Below are positions 23,849-36,420 of a stretch of 64,000 bases of DNA, piece after piece. The stretch comes from Zymoseptoria tritici IPO323 (Eukaryota; Ascomycota; Dothideomycetes; Mycosphaerellales; Mycosphaerellaceae). Each line of letters opens with the position of its first letter. Position 1 is the first letter of the stretch. The stretch lies in assembly GCF_000219625.1 (NCBI RefSeq), contig NC_018204.1:558001-622000 (forward strand). The letters run 5' to 3'. Both the position numbers and the translations under genes were made by a program. The notes beneath the pieces were generated by a model. That model had not been told where the DNA came from and searched no databases. It saw only the letters and a list, made by a program, of their open reading frames with translations.

Positions 23849-24420
23849 GGAGTTTACACCTGTGCGGAATTCGAGGCGGGAAGCAGCAGAGCCGGGGTGG
23901 GAAACAGGACGTCGGTGTCATGTCATCCAAAGCCGGAGATGGAGTCAGAACGTTAACACTATACCTTTGGAGATTCTAATGAGGAGTCATCCCGAGCGAT
24001 GCGTGGTCGCCTGGATGGTCAGGACAGTTTCCCAACCGCAAGGACGTCACCTCACCCTTGCCGGATTCTGACGTACGCCGACTTGTCTTCCGGTGACGAC
24101 GAAATGTCCTTTAGCTACGGTGCTCGAGGGACTTAACAGCACGGCTCATTCATCGACGAAACATGTCGTCTCAAGAAAGTGCGCCCATCCCCCGGCCAAG
24201 TCCTTGCCTTTGTCCGCATCCTGGTACCGCGACTGGGACCAGGAGACCTCTTCGCACGTCTCCAAATTCCAGGCTGAATAGCTCTATGGGATCGAAGCCG
24301 CCCTATAAACGGGAGACGAGGCACTTTGAATGGGGTTGGCTGCGGGTTACATCGAGCGACAAGGTTCTCTCTCATCGAATGATTCTTCTCCGCCTCGAGA
24401 CTTTGTGAGCTTTTTGGATT
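23849..24420. other. No supported gene
   Basis: A minus-strand ORF (24133-24648) is open but basic and low in information; nothing else seen. Confidence 0.3.
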
Positions 24421-24609
24421 ATGGAAAATTCGATGCGACTGCTGCGACTTGAGGGTCTCATTGTGGTGCTTGCTGTATATGCCTTTGCGACAGGGGTACG
24501 CGGGAAGGGGACCAGTAGCGGTGGCATGATGATGCCAGTAGCAGGCGGACGTTGGACGGCGATTTCGCTGGAGACATTCACAGTATGTTCCACAATTCAC
24601 ACGATCTAA
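24421..24609 (+). CDS. Possible small secreted protein, 62 codons
   Basis: ATG at 24421. Residues 1-10 are basic, residues 11-26 form a hydrophobic core (LEGLIVVLAVYAFATG) and a small-residue region follows, which would fit a signal peptide. The remaining 35 residues are Gly/Met/Thr rich with one Cys. Short ORFs with such cores occur by chance, and a minus-strand ORF overlaps. Confidence 0.15.
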   Translation: MENSMRLLRLEGLIVVLAVYAFATGVRGKGTSSGGMMMPVAGGRWTAISLETFTVCSTIHTI

Positions 24610-25158
24610 CTTCAGACGACCTCTGCCTTTACAAGACCGCGACTTCAACCACCAGTTTGTGTACCACCCAGTCTCGCCGTTTGTTTACTGGCTATCATGA
24701 TAGAGCCACCGACGGGTTGTGAAGAAGCATTGCTGCTAGGACCCGCGGCGGCGTCACTCGATTCCGCCCTAGGCGTTGGGTATGGAGATCTGTTCAGCCC
24801 ACACGGCACATCACCTACAGTTACTTCCGCAGGTGTTTATCTACCGGCGATTAACATCCAAGCCCGCCTGGCCAAGACATATACGAGGGAGCAGTCGTCA
24901 TCCTGCACGAGCCCAGAGAGCCGCCGCGGCTTAATTACGATTCTTGATCATAGTTGTAGCATTTGCGTGCTTCTGTACGTTATCGTCCAGCCTGGATTCC
25001 CGCTCTACAATCGACTGCGTAGGGCAAGGTTGTTTAGACCATCTTGCTCCGCTAGCAGGCTAAAGAGCGTTACGAAGGGCGTTCTCCCTTCGCGAGAGTC
25101 TAGTCGAGGCTTAGGTAAGGCGGACCCGAGACACCCTATCGATTGCCCGCGGTACTAG
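24610..25158. other. End of the non-RIP island
   Basis: ORF 24697-25158 is open but low in recognisable features. Composition switches sharply near 25160, where CpA and TpG almost vanish. Confidence 0.35.
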
Positions 25159-25927
25159 ATCTGGACCTAGGAAGTAGACTATCTTTCGTTAAGGCGAAGG
25201 ATGCTTATCCGGAGATACGTCGGATAATAAAGTTGTTAACGAGTTTAAGGATTCTATACCTAGGTTTAGGGTTATAGGTTAGGACAACATCTCTAGACAA
25301 ACCCGCTATAATAGATGTTTTCTAAAAGAGTATCTAATTCCTATTCTAACGCCGATCCCCGTTTATATATAGAACGTATATTAATGCCGTACGTCGCTAT
25401 TAAAGTTAGTATATCTAAAGCGGACCTCTACTTTATACTAAGAAAGCGTAATAAACTTATTCTACCTCCTATTACTATACCTCTATAGGCGACGACGGTA
25501 TTCCTACCTTCTATATATATTCGTATAGTATACTATCCTATATTAAGCGGAGCTATCTTTAATATATCTACTATCCTTACGACTATTATTCTATATCTCG
25601 TACTTATCTTATACTCTTCTACGTAACGTCTTACTACTCTATTACGTATAAAACGCGACTATAAGCCTTCTAGCCTCTAAAAGCGTAAAAAAGAACTTAT
25701 CCTACCTTCTATTACTATATCTCTATAGGTAATAATAGTATTCGTATAAGTTCTATATATATTTATACTTAAATACTAGCTATAATTAATATATTTACTT
25801 TCCTTATTACTTTACTTATATTAATCCTACTCGCCTACGTATATATATAGAATACGACTATAAGCCTTCTAGCCTCGAAAAGTATAATAATTCATAATAT
25901 AGAATAGGACCCTAAGCCTTTTTACTC
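25159..25927. repeat. RIPed AT-rich sequence with diverged duplications
   Basis: No ORF. Similar blocks recur: a block around 25455-25500 resembles 25695-25740 (240 bp apart), and CTATAAGCCTTCTAGCCT occurs at 25659 and 25858 (199 bp apart). CpA and TpG are nearly absent. Probably an old repeat of unknown type. Confidence 0.5.
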
Positions 25928-25947
25928 TTAAGGGTTAGGGTTAGGGG
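25928..25947 (+). repeat. Short telomere tract at the 3' end of LINE L1
   Basis: Reads TTAAGGGTTAGGGTTAGGGG. G-rich strand on plus. It abuts the LINE end without a gap. Confidence 0.85.
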
Positions 25948-28900
25948 TTTATTATACTTGTTTATATAGGCTAGTCTACCTTTATACCTAATCTAAACTA
26001 AAGCCCTATCTAAGCCCTTACTACCGACTCTTTTAGCCGTCTTTAGAGGGGAGGAAATAGACCTACGCTCCTATATAAAGCGCCTCGCGATATACGGCAC
26101 CGTAGCTACTCCTAGCCTAACTACGTTTTACGGTATCCTTTTAACTATCTCCCGAGTTAACTAAACTACTAAAAAGAGAGACTACCGATAGGCTAATCTA
26201 TATCCTAATATAAAATATCGCTCTAGTAATTACTTACTATCTATCGTACCTTAGGTTTCTAAACCTCCTAGGTAACGGACGAGGTATACGTCTCCTTATC
26301 CGCCCGAAACTATAACCCCGTCTCGTTAAGGGGGAATATCCTACTTTAAGACCGTCCGGTAGAGCTCTATCCTCCCTCTATCCGGCGTATCTACTATCGG
26401 AGATATTTAATTCTAATCGAGCCGCTTATATACTAGTCTATAAGTACTTCCTAAACGGTTTAGGGAGTACCGTCTTCCCTTCGGCTAGAATTCCTCCTCT
26501 AGCGATCGTCGTCGTCTACTCCTCTCCTCTACTACGCTATCGCCTTCGTATTCCTCTAAGCCTCCTACTACTCTATAGAGGTACTAGTTTTCTTCTTCCC
26601 GCTCCCCGGCTTTAAGAGGAAGTAGCCGTAGATCTAGGGTATACGCCTTATATCTACTACTAGGCCTTCTAGATAGAGTTAATCGTCCGGTACGGAGCTA
26701 GTCCGGGCCTCGCTAGTCGCCTACGTCTCCTACGTCGTAGCGTAGTCTTTTAACGTCCTACTAATCGGACGCCTACTTTTATCTCGAGGGAAGAGACTCC
26801 TTTTCGATAGGGTAAACGCCTAATTTATCCTCGAGGGATAATCTCCGCTTTTACGTCCTAGGTCGATAGAGCTACTTTCTATTCTACCTATCGGACGGAG
26901 CCTTTTTACGTCCTACTTATTAGACCGAGCTACTTTACGTCCTACCTATCGGACCGAGCTACTTTACGTCCTACCTATTAGACGGAGCCTTTTAACGTCC
27001 TACTTAGGATAGAGTATACTAGGTCTATACCGCCGCTTCCTCCGCTTCCTCCTTCGTAGCTTCCTCCTTCGTAATCTTTACCGAGATTCGCTCGAGGATC
27101 TCGTTAGCTCGCTTCTAGTATCCTATATTTAGAAGGAAGTCTACCTCGGTAAACTTCGTATTCGTAGTACCTATTTTCTTATATATCTTCTACTTCGCCC
27201 GTCGTTCCTTCCTCGAGAGCTAGCTCGTCCTATTTTCCTAGTAGTAAGTCTTATATCCTCGGATAAATTTACTCGTATAGATATAAAAACTATAGGTATA
27301 GAAGGTTCTATACCGATACTAGAGGAAGCGCTTCTAGAAGGACCGCGGCGCCTTTAAAAAGTAATCGGCTCCTCGTAAGTCCCGCTTTAGGCGGCTTTCT
27401 TCCGGTATAATCCGGGTTAGGCTCTACTTCTTAGCCTCTTCGGCTATATCTTCCTCTCTCTCCTAGCGTAGGAACTACTAGATAGAACGGCGGTCTTCGC
27501 TAAGGCTTCGGTCGCGAGGCTAGGACTCGGGTATCTTACGGTACTTCTTATAGAGCTTATCCTCCGTTAAGCGCCGGAAGAACGCTTTAGGTTTCTAGAT
27601 TAGTAATCCTAACTTCCGTAGCGGACTTTCTTCCGGAGTATACTTCTTTACGACCTAAAAGCTAGTTTTTAGTACTTTAAATCGCGAGGGTAGGGCGGAG
27701 ATTCCTAGGAGATTACGAGTAAAGTAAGGGTTAGAAGTATAACCCGAGATCTACTTCGTTAGCTTCGTAACGTCCTTAGTCGTCTCGTCCTAGAACTTAG
27801 GAGAGTCCTCGGTAAACGCCGCGAGGAGAGGCGCGCTATACTCGAACATCGGTACGAGATACTACTAATAGACTTATAGGTAATACGCGAAGCCCTAACT
27901 ATCCGCGTCGAGGGTTAGGAAGTCGCTTCGTTTCCCGGCCTATTCGAGCCGGCTCTTAAGGTACCTCCTTAAGTTAATTCCTCGCGCCGTTATAGGAAAT
28001 CCGAAGTAGGTATATACCTCTCTCCTTAGTACCTCTATACTAAAGAGGTAGATCGTCTTCTACGAAGACGCCGGAGCTAGATAGGCGTATTTTTTAATAT
28101 TTAGGGTAATATAGTTAGTAGAGGACTAGCGCTTAAGGATCTAGATTAGTATATATACCTTATCTAAGTCGCTAGCGAGGAGAATACTATTATCGGCGAA
28201 GAATAGCGCGCGAGGAATCGGTAGCGCTACGGGTATTACGTTAGAAGAGCCGGCTAGGGTAAGTATCCTAGGTCGATTTAAGTCCTCGAGTAAGCTATCG
28301 ATAAAGATATTAAATAAATAGGGCGAGAGGGGTAAGCCCTATAGAACTCCCCTCGTCCGCGGAAACTACTAAGAAGCCGTATAATCCGAAACGATAAAGG
28401 ACTAGACATCGAAAAAGTAGAGGCTCGTAATTAGAGCTAGTATATTCTCCGGATATCTCCGCTAGCGTAGAACGTCTACGAGTAGTATATAATCTACGAC
28501 ATTAAAGGCGGCTTAAAAATCGAGGAATATAGCGTATATAATCCGGCTCGATTTAAGAAGGGCGTAGACGACCGCGGCGTTCGTTATAGTAGAGTAGTAA
28601 CTTCGAAATCCCGCCTAGTTAGGATATATCCTCGCCTATATCCTACTATTAAAGCGCTAGAGAAGTAGGCGCTCGAAGACCTTTCGAAATATCGTTACTA
28701 GCGAGATCGGACGAACGTTATTAGCGTCCTTCGCCGGTATCGTACTATCCTCCCGTCGGGTCTTATCCTTAACGACTAGATAGACGATAGTTTCGTTCTA
28801 GCTCTACGGCGTCTTACTATTCCGGAGATAGGAATTATAGAGGGCGGCTAGGATCCGGAGAAAGCTCGTCGTCGAGAGGGTTTTTATTAGACGGATATAT

Positions 28901-30137
28901 ACCCTATCGTTTCCGTAGGCCTTCGTAGTATCCTAGTAGGTAAGCTCCTATATTATTTCGTTAATCGAGAAGGAGAGTAAGGCAGATTAATTATCGATAG
29001 GAAATATCTCCTATACTAAGAGGGTCGCCGTCGAGACGAATCGACTAGTAAATCCCTCCGTTACCTTATCGATTACTATTATCCCTCTTACCTTCCCCGC
29101 CGGGGTCGGTACTAGTAGTATATTCTCGTTCGCGCGGTACTACGCTCTCTTATAGAGACGGACTATCTCGAGCGTCCCGCTATCGGCGTCTAGATTCGGC
29201 TTCGTAATTACCTTAAGACGCTAGTCCTTCTTCTTCTTACTACGGCGGCGTAGCTACTTTAGCTTACGAGTAGTATTATTATTATCCTCGGCTCGCTTTT
29301 ACTTTAGGTCTATTATTACCCTTCGAGGCCCATTATTCTTCTCTCTACCTTTATTCTTCTTCTCTCCTTTTCGATCCTTCTTCTTTCTTTTTTAATCCTT
29401 CTTCTCTCTATCTTTATTTTTCTTCTCTCCCTCTCGATCCTTCTTCTCTTCCTTTCTATCTTTCTTCTCTCTATCTTAATCCTTCTTCTCTCCGCCTCTA
29501 TTCTTCTTTTCTCCGCCTTCGTTACTTATATCCTCCGCCTTTCGTCTACCTAGAGGACGATTTTAATAACGCGTAGAGGCAAGTCCTAGTATAGCTTCGC
29601 TTACCTACTAGTAGAGTAATATAATTTCCGTATTCTACTTATCTATATTAGTACTTATATAGTATAGATACTATTAATGCCGCGCCCTTCTCTCTTAGCT
29701 ATAGTAGAGCGCCTACGCCGTATCGTCGTCGTTTAGCCGGCTTATCGTATAGCGTCGAAGTTAATACGGTACGGCTAATCTATCCGGAGTACCCGTAGTC
29801 GGGTCTAGCTAGAGGTAGAGCTAGTAGACATAGTCGGTATTTATCTTCTCCGTTAGTCGTAGTAGAGCTAGCGTTATATATAGTAGCGTCCGGCGGATAA
29901 AGTAGTAGTTAGTTATTAATTATTTCTCGTATACGGCATCCGTAATCGTAATTAGCTCCTAGATTAGTATTAGATAGGTTATTACGGAGTCCTTAATCTA
30001 TCGCGAGACGACCTTCCGTCTCGGAAGCGGTAACGCCTTCCTACTCTAGAGAGACATCTTACTAAAGCGGATATTAATATCTCTAAGAACGATATCCGAG
30101 CTAGTAACCGCCTCGAGTATAGACTAGACCTTATCTA
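25948..30137 (-). mobile_element. LINE copy L1, 5'-truncated, heavily RIPed
   Basis: Colinear with L2 and L3 from the 3' end up to the middle of the endonuclease, where homology stops at about 30137, just beyond the GDIN-type motif (30070-30085). The reverse transcriptase (about 27000-29300) can be recognised by its alignment to L3, including the FADD-box position near 28180-28205, which reads FADN. The Gly-Glu-Lys-Lys heptad array (29330-29520) and the 29-bp array (26870-27010, the shortest of the three copies) are present. CpA is almost absent. E2a follows at once. Confidence 0.85.
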
Positions 30138-33100
30138 CCATAAGGCAGTTTGGGGTTGGGGTTGGGCGGTCTCCGCAAGCTAAAGCCGGCTTTCGGCACC
30201 GCTAATTGGTCTAGCGATCTAAAGCCGCCTTTCGCGACTGCTGATTCGTCTACCGGTCGCGGGGTCTACACCCTTACTTTTTCTAATATACCGAGACGAC
30301 GAGGACGTACCCGCATACCGCCCTACTCCCGGTGTAGCTTTAGTTCTTACTTAATTCCCTCCTACGAAAGGTCGCTCGGAGCGATGCCTAGGCGAGCAGT
30401 TTACCGGTCTCCGCGGTTGTAAGCCGCCTTCGATGCCGCTACCCGCGAACGTCGGTCGTAGACTTAGCAAGAGCTTCGCGTATAGCGACGATAGGATGCT
30501 CTTACAGACACCCTACAACTGTAGGCACTAGTCGCAGCCGGACTATCTGTCGTCGTAGGACCATCCGTCGTAGCGAGCGCGGCGTAGCAGTAGTAGCACC
30601 GTCCGACCGAGCTTATAGAAGACGCCCCGGAGACAGCTATCCTTAGGAGGAGCCCTCGGAAAATCGCTCCTAAACCTCCTTCGCACGTAGCGCTACTACA
30701 TAGACCGGTCGACGAGTCCGACTAGAACACCCTCGTTAGAGGCATTGTAGCAATAGGTATCCGCGCTAACTAGTACGCCGTGCCCCTACTACTAGTTATC
30801 GACGAATCTAAAACAGCCTAGGAGCCCGACCCTCTACTACTGGTTATTAACGAATTCGAGTTACTAGTTATCGACGAGTTCGAGTCGGACTAGGAGCTTA
30901 GCCCTCTATTACCGGTTATCGACGAATTCGAGACAAATTAGGACCTTAACCCTTCCGACCTCGACAACTAGTTGCTTACCGCTTACGTAGAAGAAGACGA
31001 GGAAGAAGAGGAGCAAGAAGAGGATTACGTCGAGGACAACTTTTTAGATATACGTAGCGACTAGTTAGTTACTTTAGGTAGTAGCGCTACCGACGAGGAC
31101 GAGAGGGTAGGGACAAGGCACACTATAATACCGGTTATCGACGAGCCTAAGACATAGGAGCCTGTTCCTCGGGATCCTGACGACTAGTCGCTTACCGATA
31201 GCGACGTAGGAGAAGAAGAAGAAGGAGACGTCGAGGACGATTCGTCGTCGCATACTAGCAGCGACCGGTTAAGCGCACGAGGTAGTAGAGGGACAGATTA
31301 GGATAAGAGCGAAGAGGTAAGGAACACTACAACTCCCTATACTATTCGGACACTCTAAAGAGCCTTTTACTATAGCGGCTATAAGTGTTCCTAGGTAATA
31401 GGAGATAGCGCTAGTTTAGAGAGGTAGGGGACCGGTTAAACGCTCCGCTAGTTCTGCCGTAACTAGAGCCTTAAGGTTACTAGAGAAAGCGATAAGGAGA
31501 GTTAAGACCGGTCCCCGGATAGAGACATAAATATAGAGGAACAATATATAATTCCCGATATAATACGACATATTACAGAGCATAGAGTTCTCCTAGTCTA
31601 TAGTTAAGACTAGATCCGCTACATCGCATAGGAAAGACTCCTTGCTAGCAGCACTAGTATACTAGACGATAACCGACCGGTCCTATTGCTCGAGCAGTCC
31701 TGTCTAACATACTAGTAGCGGCCCTTTACGATAACGCGCCGGTAGGACATTAATGCCCTATTCCTACTACTAACCTTACTTGTAGCCTATCGGCATAGCA
31801 TCTAGTTCTGTTACTAGCTACGGTTTACAAAGACTCTTTCTAGTAACTAGCATATACCTATCGGCTAGTTAGGCATCCGCCTAACGACGTATAAGCACTT
31901 CCGGCTCGCCCGTAGCTTTAGTGCTACCGGCTTCGATACCTACATCTTCTTCCTAAACCTACCTTTGCTATCTACAAAGCGGCAACGAGTAGTCGACAAA
32001 TAGCGCCGCTGCTACCTTAACCGGATCTAGCAAGCGCATTTTATTAACGAAATCTTTATACCTGCCCTCGAAGACACCTACCTAGACGACATTCTCTAGT
32101 ACTATCCTCGCACTTTCGAACAGGCGTATAACCGGTCCTACGCTCGCCAGCGGTAGTCGATTCGGTCGACTAACTGGTTGTTTAGCGAGCTATTCTACGA
32201 CCTTCTAAATATATAGCCGAGCGATCAGGCCCGGCGTCCTAGGGCACTACTGCTCGCGCGTCTCTAGACCCGTATTTGTGAACGCCTAGCAGACGACGAA
32301 GAGGACTAGCAGGAAGCGGAACTAATTATAGTACGCTACGGCTACAAGCTCGAGCTCTGTAAGACGTCTGTCGCCAGCCTTCGGCAAGTAGTCGACTAGT
32401 CCCTTAAACAACAATTCGATAAGGAGTACATCGACTTCGACACTACCTTCGTAGATCTTACGTTTAAGGACCTAGCCTACTAACCTATAAACTAGTCGAG
32501 GGTTTATTAAGAACCCCTCGTTCTACTCCGCCGTACGAACTACAACGAATACTAAGCTAGCTAGCTTAATATAAAGCTAGAGCTCTACTAGTAGAGTAGG
32601 ACCTTTAATAGTACTACGGTTCGCGGCGAATTAAAGCGCGAATCACCTAAGCGTTTAGGCGGTGTCGCCTTTATACAAGGGTACAATAATATTAAGGATC
32701 TCTTTACACTAGTCGACCGGTCGACCGAACCTCTGTTCTCCTAGCCGGTGTATAGCAGCCTCGCCTTCTTACAGAGTGTAGCTAATAAAGCCTAGGCGGT
32801 CTCCCAGCGAGGGCAGGCTACTAAGGCTCTACAGCGCCGTCGCATCTTTGCAGCGTTTAAGCATGAAGTCTAGTTAGTCCACCGCTCGCTCTAGTTGTGC
32901 GAGGATAGTCTATACGGCTTCGGGGTCCGAGAGGAATATCGGATATCCTAGGACTTATTTCAGAAAGTACAAGTCCCTACCGGTCTCGATTAACCGGCTC
33001 TTGTACAGCATACGAATAGATAGACACACTAGCCCTTCTTTGTGCTCGAGAGGCGCAATGTGCTCTACTATATCCGGACCTAGATTAACTGCTAGCTGTA

Positions 33101-34490
33101 TGTAATCTGTGTAGTCCTGTCTACACTCCCGCGGATTAGTTACTCTACTGGTAGCGACACTATCGATGTTTAACAGAGCCTAGCCTCGGCTTTCTTAACC
33201 GCCCTTCTCGACATCCTTACGTTTACTACGAACAGCCGCAACATACGGCGTTACTATCGGCTAGAGAAAGACCAGTATAAGCAGTCTCGTAGAGTGCGTA
33301 CGCCCTAAGATCGCCGTAGGCTAGCTCTCCTATAGACCCTTCGTCGCACTAACCTCTGCTAGCTCCTAAACGATATGTTCGACTAGATTTAGCTACAGTT
33401 CTAATTAGGCGTTCTGTTATAGACGGCATATACAAACGACTTCCTCCGGCAGAAACTCCGGTCGACTAGTTAGGGCCGTCTTTATATAGCCTTTAAGACC
33501 TAGGTACAGACGCTAATAAGTTAGTTAGCCGGACATATATAGGCCGGCGACGCCGAACTCTACCGCGCTACGTTAAACAGAACCCTAAGGGAACTCGCAC
33601 GGCTATATGTATTCCGCTACTGCAACTGTCTTCTCTCGACGCTATCTACACTAGTTAAACGGTTAGGGAAGATGCCCCGTTTGCCGTATATTAACGACCC
33701 CGACGAAGTATCTCTATAGGAACGTATAGGACTCGAAGGCCTTTCCTACGACCTTATCGATCGGGCGACCGGTTAAGATCCCTGGGTCTCCCCGATTAGA
33801 GACGGTGGTAGGTAGGCGACCGGTACTAGCGGCTTCTCTGCCTAGCTAAACACCTGGGAAACACGCATTCAGCTCCTCTTTAACTAGGACGATAGATTCC
33901 CTCGTATATAGGACAACCGCCTATAGCGGGTATAGACTCGCTACTACTACGATGCACTAAAGACTATCCCTGGCAATTTACCCTACATAGGCAGACCGGT
34001 TAGTCCGAGGATAGCGGAAAAGTGGAGGACGAACTTTGCGTTATACGCTACTAGATACCTCCGGGTCCTGCCCTTATACGAGAGCGGCAAGCTCTACCAG
34101 ACTTGCTAACTACCGGCGTTTACTTAACCCCTAGCCCTAGCCCGACCTCGCCCGAGTTTAGACAACGATTTACCGCCTCTAAGGACCCGTCGACCGGTCG
34201 TATACGAGACATTAATTAGGTGGATTGCAGCTTTTCCGTCTAACCTAGAACAAGCCTACGAAGAGGGGAAGACCCCGAAATGGGAAGCCCTCCGTACATA
34301 GCGAAAAGACCCAAATCGAGATAAGCTACGTTACGACGGCTAGCACATCGCACGTTAGTATAGGGCCTATCTAGAGTACTTCTCTAAGGCGAATCTAGAC
34401 CTCGGTAGTCCGGTTAACGAAGCAGTACGTGCAATGGCATAGGGCACTGAGGGTAGCAAAGGAGGCAGTTCTGACGAGGCAGACGAGTGA
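30137..34490 (+). pseudogene. E2a: 1,447-codon ORF of unknown family, RIP-broken
   Basis: One frame runs from 30150 to a TGA at 34488-34490 with no indel, broken only by TAG/TAA codons; the copy at 43639 has Trp or Gln codons at several of them. The first ATG in frame is at 30384, but the frame is open upstream into a telomere-like GGGGTTGGGGTTGGG start. The N-terminal part is basic and Arg/Pro rich. Two acidic blocks (about 30985-31060 and 31200-31250) are followed by a large globular region (31400-34400) with many aromatic and Arg residues. I see no helicase, recombinase, transposase or polymerase motif. It sits next to LINE 5' ends in both copies. A subtelomeric gene family or a large mobile-element protein are both possible. 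Confidence 0.65.
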
Positions 34491-35222
34491 AATTAACAGA
34501 ACTCTTAAACTTTAGCTCCGCTAACGAAGTTGTTAGATAACGAGGTTGCTATAAGGGTCTGAACCGAAGTTACGCACAAAGGTCCAGATCCGAATGTATG
34601 AAATTCTAAAGCTACCGAAAAGAAGATCTATCTAGAACAATGGAACGTCGAGTATAAGCTGTGTGTGCGCGTAGCGTCGCTTGGCGTATACGTGGCCTTC
34701 TAGTCGGCCGAAAGGAAGCTTGTTCCTGATTCGGCCTAGTGGATTTCTGAACCGGCGTTCGTCCGTTGGGCGTTGGCCCAGGCATCGGCACAGCCGATGC
34801 AGCCTTAGGCACCAGCCTCTGACAATACCCCTCCCCCCCACCCCATCCCCACCCCCAATCGCAAAACCGGTGTAACCATTGAATCCGCCTCAAAATTCCA
34901 CCCTATTCCTGGAAATCCAGCTCTGTCACCTCCCAACCTGCTAATCTTATGCTCTGCAGCTTATAAAAAGCCGGAGGTAAAGGGTCTATTCTACTTAGCT
35001 ATTTGACCTCCGGGAAATTGTTAGGTATATATTTTTCAGGAATCTGCATGTGCTCAGATTTATACGTTCTTAAGACGCCTTATGCAACCTACTAGTCGAC
35101 ACGTCTAGGCCGATAACGAAGCGGCTGACAGACATAGTGGCCTAACGGCTGGCTATTTAGGGCGCGCACAGAAGCAGTTCGGCTGACCCTGTGTGCTAGC
35201 AGGGTTGTGCTCCATATGTCAC
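34491..35222. other. Single-copy, non-RIP spacer
   Basis: Contains CpA and TpG normally. A C-rich polypyrimidine run lies at 34829-34857, and a short inverted repeat CCGGAGGT/ACCTCCGG lies at 34971-35013. ORFs of 60-90 codons overlap on both strands; none is supported. It separates E2a from the next telomere tract and is not found elsewhere in the window. Confidence 0.5.
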
Positions 35223-35241
35223 TTAGGGTTAGGGTTAGGGG
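35223..35241 (+). repeat. Telomere tract at the 3' end of LINE L2
   Basis: Three TTAGGG-type units followed at once by the LINE 3' end, same junction as at 25947 and 48234. Confidence 0.9.
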
Positions 35242-36164
35242 TTCATTGTACTTGTTTATATAGGCTAGTCTACCTTTGCACCTGATCTGAACTGAAGCCC
35301 CATCTAAGCCCTTGCTCCCGGCTCTTTTAGCCGTCTTTAGAGGGGAGGAAACAGACCTACGCTCCTACGTAAAGCGCCTCGCGATGTACGGCACCGCAGC
35401 TACTCCTAGCCTAACTACGTTTTACGGTGTCCTTTTTACTATCTCCCGAGTTAACCAAACCGCTAAAAAGAGAGACTACCGATAGGCTAGTCCGTATCCT
35501 AACGCAAAATATCGCTCCGGCAATTGCTTACCGTCTATCGTACCTTAGGTTTCTAGACCTCCTAGGTAACGGACGAGGTGTGCGTCTCCTCATCCGCCCG
35601 AAACTATAACCCCGTCTCGTTAAGGGGGAACATCCCGCTTTAAGACCGTCCGGTAGAGCTCTGTCCTCCCTCCGTCCGGCGTATCTACTATTAGAGACAT
35701 TTAATTCCGATCGAGCTGCTTATATACTAGTCTACAAGTGCTTCCTAAACGGTTTAGGGAGTGCCGTCTTCCCTTCGGCTAGAATTCCTCCTCTAGCGAT
35801 CGTCATCGTCTACTCCTCCCCCCTACTACGCCGTCGCCTTCGCTTTCCTCTAAGCCTCCTACTACTCTGTAGAGGTACTAGTTTTCTTCCTCCTGCTCCC
35901 CGGCTTTAAGAGGAAGCAGCCGTAGATCTAGGGTATACGCCTTACATCTACTGCTGGGCCTTCTAGATAGAGTTGATCGTCCGGTGCGGAGCTAGTCCGG
36001 GCCTCGCTAGTCGCCTACGTCTCCTACGTCGCAGCGCAGCCTTTTAACGTCCTACTAATCGGACGCCTACTTTCATCTTAAGGGAAGAGACTCCTTTTCG
36101 ATAGGGTAAACGCCTAATTTATCCTCGAGGGATAATCTCCGCTTTTACGTCCTAGGTCGACAGA

Positions 36165-36420
36165 GCTACTTTACGTCCTACCTATCGGACGGAGCCTTTT
36201 TATGTCCTACCTATCGGACGGAGCCTTTTTACATCCTACCTATCGGACAGGGCCTTTTAACGTCCTACCTATCGGACAGAGCCTTTTAACGTCCTATCTA
36301 TCGGACAGAGCCTTTTAACATCCTACCTATCGGACGGAGCCTTTTAATGTCCTACCCATCGGACGGAGCCTTTTAATATCCTACCCATCAGACGGAGCCT
36401 TTTAACGTCCTACTTAGGAC
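36165..36420 (-). repeat. 29-bp tandem array in L2
   Basis: About nine contiguous units of 28-29 bp with the core TCCTACCTATCGGACGGAGC, at the same place as in L1 (about five units) and L3. Confidence 0.8.

Noticed and set aside
30150..34490. E2 as a Starship captain (DUF3435 recombinase) or telomere-linked RecQ helicase
   Set aside because: I could not find the recombinase Arg/His/Tyr signature or helicase motifs in the frame. The location fits, the sequence does not.
34969..35014. Inverted repeat as a terminator or MITE
   Set aside because: It is short, has no target duplication and no gene ends nearby.
36165..36420. 29-bp direct repeats as a CRISPR array
   Set aside because: Units are contiguous without unique spacers, recur in each LINE copy, and the genome is fungal.
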